This document shows positions 29,201-41,888 of a DNA stretch of 64,000 bases, one piece after another. The DNA is taken from positions 94,501-158,500 of the forward strand of contig JAMWET010000768.1 of assembly GCA_024036415.1 (NCBI GenBank), in the 5' to 3' direction. The stretch is from Prochilodus magdalenae (taxonomy: Eukaryota > Chordata > Actinopteri > Characiformes > Prochilodontidae). A program made the position numbers and the translations under genes. The notes beneath the pieces are model-generated. The model was not told where the DNA came from, made no database searches, and worked only from the letters and a program-made list of their open reading frames with translations. The first letter of the stretch is position 1, and each line of letters begins with the position of its first letter.

Positions 29201-32200
29201 TTATTTCCAGAAACAAATCGTATCCAAACACACCAGTGCTTCTCTGATATATTTAGGGTCTGACAGACTGTGAGATATTGGCAAAAATCCCACTGAGATT
29301 TACATGTATACATATACGGGGTTGGACAATGAAACTGAAACACCTGGTTTTAGACCACAATCATTTATTAGTATGGTGTAGGGCCTCCTTTTGCGGCCAA
29401 TACAGCGTCAGTTCGTCTTGGGAATGACATATACTGCGTCCTGCACAGTGGTCAGAGGGATTTTAAGCCATTCTTCTTGCAGGATAGTGGCCAGGTCACT
29501 ACGTGATGCTGGTGGAGGTTCGTCCTTCTTGGTGGTATGCTGAGATTACCCTGGATACCGTGGCTCTTGATACATCACAAAGACTTGCTGTCTTGGTCAC
29601 AAATGCGCCAGCAAGACCACCAACAGTTTGTCCTCTTTTGAACTTTGTCACCCATAATGTTGTGTGCATTGCAGTATTTTGAGCAGAACTGTGCTCTTAC
29701 CTGCTAACTGAACCTTCACACTCTGCTCTTACTGGTGCAATGTGCAATTAATGAAGACTGGCCACCAGGCTGGTCCAATTTAGCCATGAGACCTTCCACA
29801 CTAAAATGACAGGTGTTTCGGTTTCATTGTCCAACCCCTGTACATGTAACTGTTCGTGCTGTAGTTTCATGCTTCCACTACTGCTCAAAAGTTTCAAAAC
29901 AATGTTCAGTTATTATCTAGAAACATCAAGAAATGCTAATATACTTATACATATTTATTTACATTAAAAATACATTTTAATTTAAAAGGTGATTACCCAT
30001 AACTCAAGGAAATAAAACCCCAGTAAATTATTGAACATTAATTATCAGGTAATTTTAGCCTTTGGAACTGTAGACTCAGCATGGCTGCTGCTGCCCTGCT
30101 GGATACACAAGGCCCAATTACAGTGCAGTCAACAGTGGACAGCCAGCACTCATGTTACTCCAGCACTTGGAAATCAAACAATGACTATGGGGTTAAAGTG
30201 GAGAATGCTCAGCCTTAATTTGAGAGCATTTCCATCTACATTATATGAACCATATATGAATGAACGGACCTTTTTTTTTGTAACACTGTCCTGATTACGT
30301 AATAGGACAGCTGGGTGTTTGGTTGTTTCTTGGCCAGCTGTGCGCCACTGCATCATTAGATCATGCACAATATGCTGCCCAAAAATATGCCACTATCTAG
30401 TTATTTACAGGTTGGATATACTTATCATGCTCTCTTTCTCAGGCAAAACTCCATATCTACCCACCAATGATGTCATTAATCTTAATTTTTTTTAACTCTC
30501 CCTCCATCCCTTATATTCTCCCTCTCTCTCTCTCTCTCTCTCTCCCCCGTTGTGAATCATAACAGATTGAAACTCTAAATATGCCCCAACTGTCTGGGTC
30601 ATGCAGGTTTCTTGGCAGACAGTCTCATTCTGAGCTCCGAGGATGAAGCCCTGCTTGTACTTAACCTTGAGCAGTGCTGGGTTCGTTCAAGAGAACAGGC
30701 CAAACTAGGCGGACAGATCACCGATTCTCACAGAGCTTTATTGTTAGTACACGTTCCAATATTTTCTGCTCTCTATGTGACCTTCATTTCACCAGAAGAA
30801 CCTAGTCAAGTTATTTCCTGAAAGGACATCTGGCAAAGATGGTCAGCAGAGACTACACAGTGTAAGGAGATCAGCACAGATGTTCTACTCTTTAAAGCCC
30901 AAGGCTTTACTACCTACATACATGCATACATGCATACATGCATCCCTATAATTCCATTATTGCAAAGTGAACAGTAATTCATAGAGATCTGATATCAAAT
31001 GGTACATTATATTGAAGGCTATAGACCCTTTACAGTGGTGGTGATGGGAACCAGGAGTGAACACGTCTACAACGCATATATAGGAATTTTATTTAGCATC
31101 CAGAACCACCAGTGAACCATGTGACAATTTTTTAGGGGGCACTTTTTTTGCCTGCATGTATCCCTTCACCAAAAACTGATCGATTTAAATGGAACAACAA
31201 AATGTTTTAGACGAGAACCATCACAAAACAAATGTCACGTGTCAAATATCTAAGCATGAGCGTTTACATTTACATTTATGGCATTTAGCTGACGCTCTTA
31301 TCCAGAGCGACTTACAAGGTTAATCATATTACAAGGAGGCCAATGTAGTGTTAGGAGTCTTGCCCAAGGACTCTTATTGGTGTAGCACAGCGCAGTCACC
31401 CAGACTGGGATTTGAACCCCAGTCTCCCACATGTGGTGGTGGCTCTCTGGCGGGCAGTGGTGTTATCCGCTGAGCTACACCAACCACTGTAGCTGTTTAG
31501 ATGTCTGGTTCCCCTCACCACCAATGTAAACAAATCGGACTTCTTATTAAACGAGTGATTTGTATCAACTGCTCTTAATTGCTTTACTTAACTGTTTAAG
31601 CTACTGAAGAAACAGCAGCCTCTGTTCAACGAAATGCATGCGTTCAGTTAAAACTGTTAAATGGTAGTACACTTCACAAGGAGGGAAGGAGTGTGGAGTA
31701 CAGTAATGTGCAGGTCAGAAAAACCACCCTGCATTTTTTAATAGAGTTTAAAAATGTATATAAACCCTCTGAGAAACTGGGGATCCTAACAACCATCTGA
31801 AACACCTGGCAGATAACCAACACTTCCCCCATCAGAGAAACACCACTTACAGCTTTTATCTCTGAGAGAGAGAAAGGAGAACATCAAACTCCACCTTAGC
31901 TTTAGATCTAAAAACATCTACAGGTGATTCTGTCCATCCTTCCACCATGAGAGGACAGTTCACCGCTATAGGGCTTAAAGGATTTGTAGCTTTTCACTGA
32001 GAAGACGGAAACAAAGCTGCTGATGTTGTAGAACAATAGAGTGACCACCCCAGAATCCAAACCTCAACATCACTGAACAGTTTGGGACTACTTGAACGGT
32101 GAGAAGCAGGAAATGCTAAAGCAACTTAAGACTGAATTTTGGAGGAAGGAGCAGCAGTAGATTTCTTAGAGAAACTGAATCCAAGTCTCGTGTTATAAAG

Positions 32201-35200
32201 CTACAGAGCAGACTCACTCAAACATCCCATAACACATTTAGAAGAAGGGTGGTTTCTGACTGTAGCACAGTGGATATAATCTGACCAATTATGCAAATGA
32301 ACTAGCAGGGTGTGTATTGTAAAATGCTCTATTCTAACTGTATTAAACATAAACAATATATTTCAGTCTTGTTTCTCCGAATCTCAGCATGTGACAGTTA
32401 CAGGAGTGTTAGTAGGTCAGCTGAGGGATCAGGAACCCCCTTCCCCCCCACCATCACTTCATGACTAGGGGCATGACTGGTCATGTGATTCTGCCAGAAA
32501 CTGAATGACAAGTTCCTGCTCCAGGCCTTCTGTTAGTGCCTCACAGCTATGTTCTAGTTGGCTCCATATCTTTACGCATAAATAGACTCTTCACTTCACT
32601 TGAACTAAATGGTTATTATATGATGATCATACTTCTGCTTACCACGACCGTTAGGACCCAGCTGTTCTTGTGAAGCAGTTAGCCCAGCTGAATGTGTTTG
32701 TGTATCTTTGCTGAATATGGTGTCCCCCTTTTCCTGTTGAGCACGAGACTCCCTTCTGGCCATGCTGAATGAAACATGCCACCCAATACACAGACACGCT
32801 CTCCTTATGTCCCCAATCGCTGAGAGGCAGAACATATGTCTCATTGTTGCTCGGAAAAAGAGATCCATGCGCTATTTCTTCACATCAGTTGAAAGTCTTC
32901 ATGTTTTTCATAATCTTAAGGTAACTAATTTCCTATGCTTAAAATTCCGAAACCTACATTTTCATTTCAGCATTTTGAACAGGTGTACACAACCGTTTGC
33001 ATATGACAGTATGAGGCCGTTTAGGAATTTTACTGAAATTTCTCCAGAACACAGTAATTAGGGAGATTTCTAGGGAAAAGTACGGGCATTAAATATTAAA
33101 GTTTAATTATTAAACCACCACTACTAATCCTAATAACTGAGTGTCTTGTTTAAAGGTAATAAGTGGGATGTCTGTTCTCATTAATGCATTTCAGCCAATC
33201 AGCTGTTGGGTTGGATTTAAACAGGTCTAAATTTCTAAATAGAGTCATTCCTGTAATTCCATGTGTGTTAATTCACAGTTCTGAAACCTAAAATGAATAA
33301 TTATATAAATAAGTCATGTGTGTCTACACTAGAGTCTAAACAGGCTACAATTATTGTCTAATTCTGGCTAGGAATTCCGTGCTGTTGGAAATATCACTGA
33401 TAATACACCTACAAAAACTCTACATGAACCTAAACTGGACAAACAGTTATATCATCAGCTGTGATGCAACTTGCTGAGACTGAGCTGCAAGGATGGTTTA
33501 TTGTGAGGCTAAAAAATAAGCTGGTTCAACATAATTAGATGCTAAAAAGCTGCAAATATGTAAAATACTCCTATAAGAATAAACACAAGCGACTATTTAA
33601 GATAACTAACAAAAAAACTTGGATAATCTTTTCATGGCTGTGACTAAGTTTTTCCTTTTTGAATAACCATTGCTCAACTCCATATGCTATATGCAAGACT
33701 GTTATTTATTCGAGCTCATATTTCAGTCATATTTAATGACTCATATCTGTTAGTAACACACTTTATAGCTAATACTACTGTTACACACCCACCAGCCACT
33801 TCATCTGGCACACCTGCTTGCATCTACACTATTTATATCAGCTCAACTTGGCATATAGAAGCACTTTATAGTTCTACAGATACAAACTGTAGCCCATCTG
33901 TTTCTCTCTATACTTTATTACCCAGTTCTTCAATGGTCAGGAGCCCCATAGGACCACCACAGAGCAGGTATTATGTGGGTGGTGGATCATTCTCAGCTTT
34001 GCAGTGATGGCTAACGTGGTGGTATGTTAGTGTGTGTCGTACTGGTGTGAGTGGATCAGATACAGCGTCCTGTGACCACCGATACAGGACTAGACAACCC
34101 TGTGCAGCAGCAGATGAGCTATCGCTTCAGACTGTACATCCACAAGGTGGACCAGAAAGGTAGGAGTGTCTAATAGGGTGGACAGGGAGTGGACAGGTGA
34201 TCCATTCATGACAATGGCAGACACATTAGCATGCCACCACCACACCAGTGTTACTGCAGTGCTGAGAATGACCCACCACCCAAATAATACCTGGTCTGTG
34301 GTGGTCCTGTGGGGTCCTGGTCATTGAAGAACAGGGCGAAAAGGCCTAACTAAAGATGCAGAACAGATAGATAAATTAGAGTGTGTGACTGTAGAACTAC
34401 AAAGTGCTCCTATATACAGTAAGAAGAGATAATAAAATACAATAAGATACAAAGGAGGTGTACCTATTAAAGTGGCCAACTGGTGATAATTCTCTTGTTT
34501 CTGATGTTCTTAGCAGTCAGGACCTAGTGAACTAAATCACATTTGTTTGTCAAACACTGTGGGATAATACAGACACACCAACAAACTTTTCTTTTTAACA
34601 AATAAATGTTCAACCTGCTACAGCACTTTTGAAGAAATGCTGGAATTCTACATCCAGCCGGACACAGTGATTTGTGAGCAGACAAGCGAAACCATTCAAA
34701 CGTGCTTGGAAGTCACTCAACTGTCAAAGCAGACGTTTAGAGGGAGTTCCAAAATAATGGTCGACTAACTTTACTGGTTCCTTAACATCCAGAAAGACTG
34801 CAGATCTAGTGGTGTTGATTCACAGTGTTGCATAAGACATTCTGCTATGACAATCTTAATCTGCTGGGACCCCTGACTAAGAGGCTCAGCTGTGAGCCAG
34901 CGATTAATCCATTCTAACGGTTCTCAGCGTTACAAAAGATGAAAAAGGAAGTTTGCACTTGTCATTTCCAGCAGATAAAGGCTCCCCACAATGTTTTTCA
35001 ATGACTGTTCATGGAGGACTCACACAGAGAACTCGTCTGGATCAGCCGAAATCTCCCGAGAGTAAGCTCCAGATTGTCACACAGATCCTGTGGTTACACT
35101 GTCTGAAGGAACCACCTACAGGAACAAACTTGCCAATTTGTAGGCATCGCTCCCAGACAGCAATTTCATGATATCTCTCTCTCTCTGTCTCTCTTTCTCT

Positions 35201-38200
35201 CTCTCTGTCTCTCTCTCTGTCCCTCACTCTCTTTTAGACTCTCTCAGGATATGTTTTTTTTCCATGACTGTCACTATGGTGTCTTCACACAGAGTGGTGA
35301 TTTGGTATGAGCAGGGTATCTGCCTAAAAGACTCTGAAAGTGCATCTGTAACTTGTCAATGTCTCTCTATTATGCATGAACTTGTCCGACTCTGAATGAA
35401 TCTTTGTGCTGGTAGGACATGTAACCCTGTGTCTCCAGCTTGCTGTATTTTTTCACAAGCGAACCGTGTGCCTGCATTAATTTGTGTTGATGCAGATGGA
35501 AACGGACAGTGTGGGTACCTGTGTTTGCTGTGGTTGGGAATAAGCTGGAGGCTCCTCGGTGGGCTTCATGATAGCCGGCTGTGTGTTGGTGGTGGGCGGC
35601 ATTGCTTTGGGGGCTGAACCAGGTGGAGCCTAAAACACGACAAAACATTTTTGCTCCTTTAGCAGATGCTGAAATCCATCTGAAATCTACATCACACAGA
35701 GAACCTGCAAGGATCCAAGATAAGAGCTCCTTGTTTAATATATACCAATATAGTTTAGGAACAGGTGGCTTATTTTACCAAACTAAGTACAGAGGATTGT
35801 GTGAGGAGGGACAGAATGGTACAATTTTCAGGAGAGGCTCAATACCACTTTTTTTATGGAACCCCAATAACGATACCAACTCAAACACCATCTTTACCAA
35901 CTGTTAATAAAGTGTGTGTCTGGATTCACTTTGTATAACCAGTCATCTAAATACTATCATGCTCAAACTATGAAATTAATAAACAGATGTTTATCTCCAC
36001 TAAAGGAATAAATACAGAATACAGCATGACTCGGGTCTGCAACACTGCTGTTTCTATTTTCTCAACTTTTACTTGAACAGAACAGAACAGAATGTACATA
36101 CATACAACAAAATGTAGTGGGACACACAATACACAATAAACGAGCAGATAGTCATTAATAATTTAAAACATAAGGTGGCTGGACATAAATTTGCATAAAC
36201 GTGTAGAGTGAATCAATCAGTCAATCAGTCAGTGAGGTGTTATGGAGACCACAGCCCTTGGAAAGAAGCAGCTTCTCAGTTTTCAATTCACTCACAGAAC
36301 TCACAGTAGCATTTCTGATTGGCCAGTACCATCAAATATTCACACTTTAATGTAAAGTACATCTTTGTGGTTTATTTAAGAATTTAGGTAATTGTACTTT
36401 AGGGAAAATCGCAGATCATACCTTGTCTTTGTTTTTTTATAAATCAATATCCAATATAGTGATTTTGGTCAATATCAGGCCAATACTACTGCTGAGTATT
36501 GCTAGTATTGCATGCCAAGGTCAGATAAAAAAGGTTGCAGATTAACCAGTTAAGTTAAAGCGAATGTCGCTTTAGGATGTCTTGTAATTCATTTCAACTG
36601 GCTGGTGCACTGTAGCTAAGGGCATATGTCCCAGCTCAGTTGAAACACTGTCAGCACCTAAAGGGTGACAGTCAAGTCTCCAATATTTGCAGAGAGCACA
36701 GATGCGGTGCGTCACATGGTTGGTGAATGGCTGGTAAATAAACAGAGGACAGTGTGTTTGATCCCATATGAATGAATATATGGCTTTTTCTGTTTCTGTA
36801 ACAACTCACAGGCTTTGTGTCTGTGAAAGGGTTATACTCCTCCAGGCCAGGGGGGGCGTTCCGTGTTACTTGCGTCACTGAGGGATCCTGAAGAGGACGA
36901 GAGAAGAACATGGGAGAAAGAGTCAGAAAGAGAGCTGGCCCTGTAAGCTGACCACATCGTTTCTCACTGGTGCATAGTACAGATTAACTTCAGCACGGTC
37001 AGGATTTAAACCTCATGGCTAATAATCAAACACTTCTGAAAGAGAGTACCCAACAAGCTGTCTGGAAAATAGGTAACTCAAAGCCAGTCAGGATTATTCA
37101 TCATGCAGTAACTGGCTTTTTATACATAACCTTCACGGATAAAAATACAGTTCAGAAGTGCTTCACAATAATTGCCTCACAACCATGTAAACAAAAGACC
37201 TGGAGCAAGAAGAGAAGGCCAAACTGAAAAACACCAGCTTAATAAAAGCCTTAGTCACCTTCATAACCAGCTGACCAGTCACATCATCTGCTGGACCATA
37301 GTTCCATGCCAGAGTCGCCACAGTCTCTTTACCATACATGTACGCTAATACTGCTGAACTACCTTAACACTACCACCTCTGCCTCAACACTACTGCCTTA
37401 TACTGTTTGTAAACAATGTGTAAGCTGTGTATTATTTGTAGCTGGTTTATTGTTTGTATATTGGGAAGACTGTATATGGTAATTATCTATATTTATGTGT
37501 ATATGTGGAGTCACTGTGTATATGTGCACTGTCAGTACTAGAGAGACACAAGCTGCTGAAACCAAATTCCCTGTGTGTGTCAACATACTTGGCCAATAAA
37601 CCTGATTCTGATGAAAGCAAGAGTAGTATTAAATTAACAAGATCGATCTTAGAAATAAAACTAGGTTATATTAAAAAAAAGGACACAAAAGAGCATAACA
37701 TGTTATATAAAAGACAAATAAAAAAAAAAATTCCAGACATCTTTTAAAACTAACACTGGAAGTGTGCCTCTTAAACACTCATAGCCAACGAGTTTTAAAC
37801 CACTGCACAGTAACAGAAGACAACTTCGCCGGCCTGCTCTTGCTTCATACTTTCAATTATGGATGAATAGAAAAAAAAAATTTGGCCGAAGCTGAAACCC
37901 TACAAAGTGAAACATGAAACAAAATTAAACTGAATACTGAACACGTTTTTCCCCCCAAGGGTTTCATTAATTTTGCCACTTTTCACCACTGCATTAATTA
38001 ACTAGGCTAAATGTATTTTTATCTTGGTGTTTAAAGAAAAAAAAAAAAAAATTTACTAAACTGCAGTTTATACATATTTATTCAACACTGAACATTTTAA
38101 CATCCCAGCAGACATACACACAAATCACAAAATGACTTGAAAATATTGGCAACACAAACATCCCAGCCGTCATGTCTGCAGCGTTCACTGAAAGCTCCTC

Positions 38201-40093
38201 CCTCCACGCTGCTCGCGCTTGTTTATTGCGTGCGAGAAAAGACGTGTGGGAATAAAAGCTGGGGGACTTTAGCGTGCTACGGTGTGGCGTTAAATAGGGT
38301 ATTAGCCTAGAGCAGCCCTGGAGCCAAGCACAAGTTTCACTCTCGTTACCATCTACATCCGGGAACTAGAAAAAGGTAATGACGTCATTAATAACGGCAT
38401 TAATAACGGCATTAATAACGGCATTAATAACGACGTTGTTCTGTGTAAATTATTCAGCGTTTTCACTCATTTCGGTATATACGACCTTCAGAAGAAGAGG
38501 GTGAAGATGCTACGCCACTCACGGCCTTAAAAACCAGACAAAGAACTCAAAGAATTTCTTCCTCTTTTTAAAGTACAAGTGTGACTGTGTTTCCTCCTTT
38601 CCTGGTAAGATCAGCAGCAAACACTGAACTCAATGCTTCCTCATTCACAAAAATCATATTTTTATTCTAACAAAAGGTGTAGTTTATCTCTGACACTTAA
38701 AATAAATAAATTAATTAAAAAGTACTTTTTTTAAAAGTTTCGTCTCTTTATTTTGCAGGCAGTAATACATAACGGTATGTAGATAGCTACAGCCAACAGC
38801 CAAGTGAGCTTTCTCATTGGTCAGGCCTTCAGGAGGCCTTCCCAGTCCAATTATTCAACCATCAGGGGGACCCACATCGGCTGCCTATTCCAACACTGGC
38901 TTGTCATAGCTAATGTTAAGTTTCACCAAAGTTTTTTTTTTTCTTCTTTTTTCTAGGTTTGGTAATAAGCTCTTTGACACTAAGTGAGATCTTATTTGTC
39001 ACCTATTCTTTCTTCATCTTTACAAATGAGTAATAAAACTGGGCAAGTTGGAGAGTTTGAGAGTAATACTGCGGCATAGAAATTACAACATTTTTCCAAT
39101 ACGATCAGTACATCCACTTTTTATAGCTCAACCCCTGAACTTACAGACAAACAAGCATATTAAGAGGGACATACTTTTATTCAGCTTTCTCTCTCAAGCT
39201 TCTAATTAATTTACCATTCTCAGGTCACCACTGACACCAGTATGAAAAGTTGTATTAAAAAAAAAAAAAAACACCTGTTGGCCTGCGGTCTTCCCTTCTT
39301 ATACAAGATTATTCACAAGTGCAGAAACAGTCCTAGCAGAGTCGTTACCCACACCCTCAAGGTGCTAGGCAATGGTGAAGTATTTAAACAGAGCAGCAAC
39401 CACAGGCCATGCCGTGCACCTTCTATGATACGCACCAAGATACACATGACTAACATTTGCTTGTCATCACAAAACAGTCAACCTAGTTCCTGCTCAGCTC
39501 CTTCGACGGACGTGCAAACACTGAAAAGAACAGGAGCCTCCGCTTCTCTGGGTTAAACTGTATGTGGTGGAACGTGTGAATTGTGGCACAGACATGAAAG
39601 TTAAAGGCTCAGCCCGAGCTTCCACGGCCTAGAGAGTTTCTATTCCTATTCTATGAGATACGAACAGCAGACAGAGTGACTCAGAAGCAGATATGAGAAT
39701 CATGCCAGTTAACCACATTTCTTAAACACACCAGGTATTTGCTTTCCGCTCACTCATAGTAAGGGTCTGTGGCAGGAACTACACTGCCTGTGAAGTTGAA
39801 GGACGCAGCATCTTCTCTTTTTCTTTTTTTTTGTGCTGTTACTTTACAGTTAAGTGAGGATGGAGAACCAGCAATGGTTTTGTTTGCAGCCATGTGTTAA
39901 TCCTACAAATGTTCATCAGTGGCAGGATTTGAATGTTTTACTTTCCAAATTATTATTTGCTAAAAGGTTCAACATCAGAACAAGTGAAGATGGTTCTGTG
40001 GTCCAAGGTAAGACTTCAACAAGGAGTTTCATTTTTCTTTTCAGTCTTCGCAATGGAAAATGGCAATGACCAGGCTGTGTACAGTAGTGGGCA

Positions 40094-40124
<31 letters not shown>

Positions 40125-41815
40125 TATAATAATAATAATAATAATAATACATTTATTCATAGCGCACTTTTCATACCTTTGTGGTTAACAGACAACTGTC
40201 ATCAGTAATCATCAGTAATAGCAGAAATTATGATTTTTAATAAGGAAAGAAAGTGGAAAAACAGAGAAGTTTTCAAAACCTGAGAAACTGGGACTCCTAA
40301 CAACCACCTGGAAGACCTTGTAGACCACTTACACTGCCCAATCAGATTTAAAAAAAAAAAACAAAAAACAAAAAAAAAACAAAACACAACAACAACTTAA
40401 GACTGACTGTGGAAATAAAAAAAAACGAAAACTGTTTTAACAGTATCATAATCAGTATTTTCAAAAAGCAATTATTAGTAAGAATCTGGATACTCTGCAT
40501 TACCATGTTTATTACGCTCATACATATTATATATGCTCATACAACGATACGGATCTGTGCATCTGTGCTAAAGTCTGTTAACGTTACATGGGCAGCCAAC
40601 TTCCAGAACCAGGGTTTTCCTCTGCAGGCCTGATCAATAGAGTAAAGCTCCCATCAACCCAGCCCGTACCGGACTCGCTAATCCCCAGCCACAGCCACCA
40701 CTGAGGCTAAATCAGATTAGCCTGCAGAACAATGGACAGGAGAGTATGACATGAGCCCAAATACAGTGACAGTGAACCAGAGAGAGTGACAGACTGTAGG
40801 AGAATGAAACAGCAAAGAAGCTGGTTGTTTTGCAGGCTGAAGGAAGAGTTCAGGGCTTCGTTCCGTTTTGATTCCCAAGCAGTAAGGGGATATTTGATGG
40901 AGACGCAGGCTATAATTTCCAGCTGGCAGGGAAGGGATGATTCCAATAATTTTCGCTGGCTATAAATAGGCAAAACCAAGAATCTGAGTATGTGTGTGAC
41001 CAAGGAGAAACGAGCAGAGTAAAGGGAAAGAGACTTGTTCTTCTTTGCAGCAGGAAGACTGTAGATAATCAAACAGCAGGGAACGTGAGACCTATGAACT
41101 AACACTATGAACCCATACCCAATAAAGTGTCTGGCTGTGCGTGCATGCACTCCTCCTGTTCCACCGGTAGTACAATACGGAGGTGTGTACACCTGAGGCA
41201 TCCCTGCTTCGAACGGGAAGAAGCTGGCTCACTGTCAGGAGCCTGACACCATGAATATTTCAGACTCTGGGGCAATGAATGTTTCATGGGCTAATCGTGT
41301 GTGTGCATGCAGATGCAGACAGACAGCAAGCTGCTTTCTCAAACTCAACGCGTTTCACGTGATCTGGCGGACCTTTATAACAGCCCAAACAGATCACTAG
41401 TGCTTTACTTGTTGCATCTCCGGAAAAGACATACAAGCAATGTGCACATTTCCCTCATTCAATTTAAAATCAAAAGCAGAAACTAATTCTTTTCCACTCA
41501 ACACAGATACGACAATATGTATATATATTGAATTCAGGTGTACCAGTCACTTCCATGGCCGCAGGTGTATAAAACTAAGCAACTAGGCATGCACACACAC
41601 AAACAACGAAATTAAATAGATTTTTTTTTTCTAAATCCATTTTTATTTTTTATATATATAATATATTAATATATCGCATATTTTATACTATATATATTAT
41701 AATATACACTTCAATATATATATATATATTATAACATATATTACACACACATACATATATACACACACACACACACACACCTATCTATCTAATCAACACT
41801 GACATTGAGGGGAAA

Positions 41816-41888
<73 letters not shown>

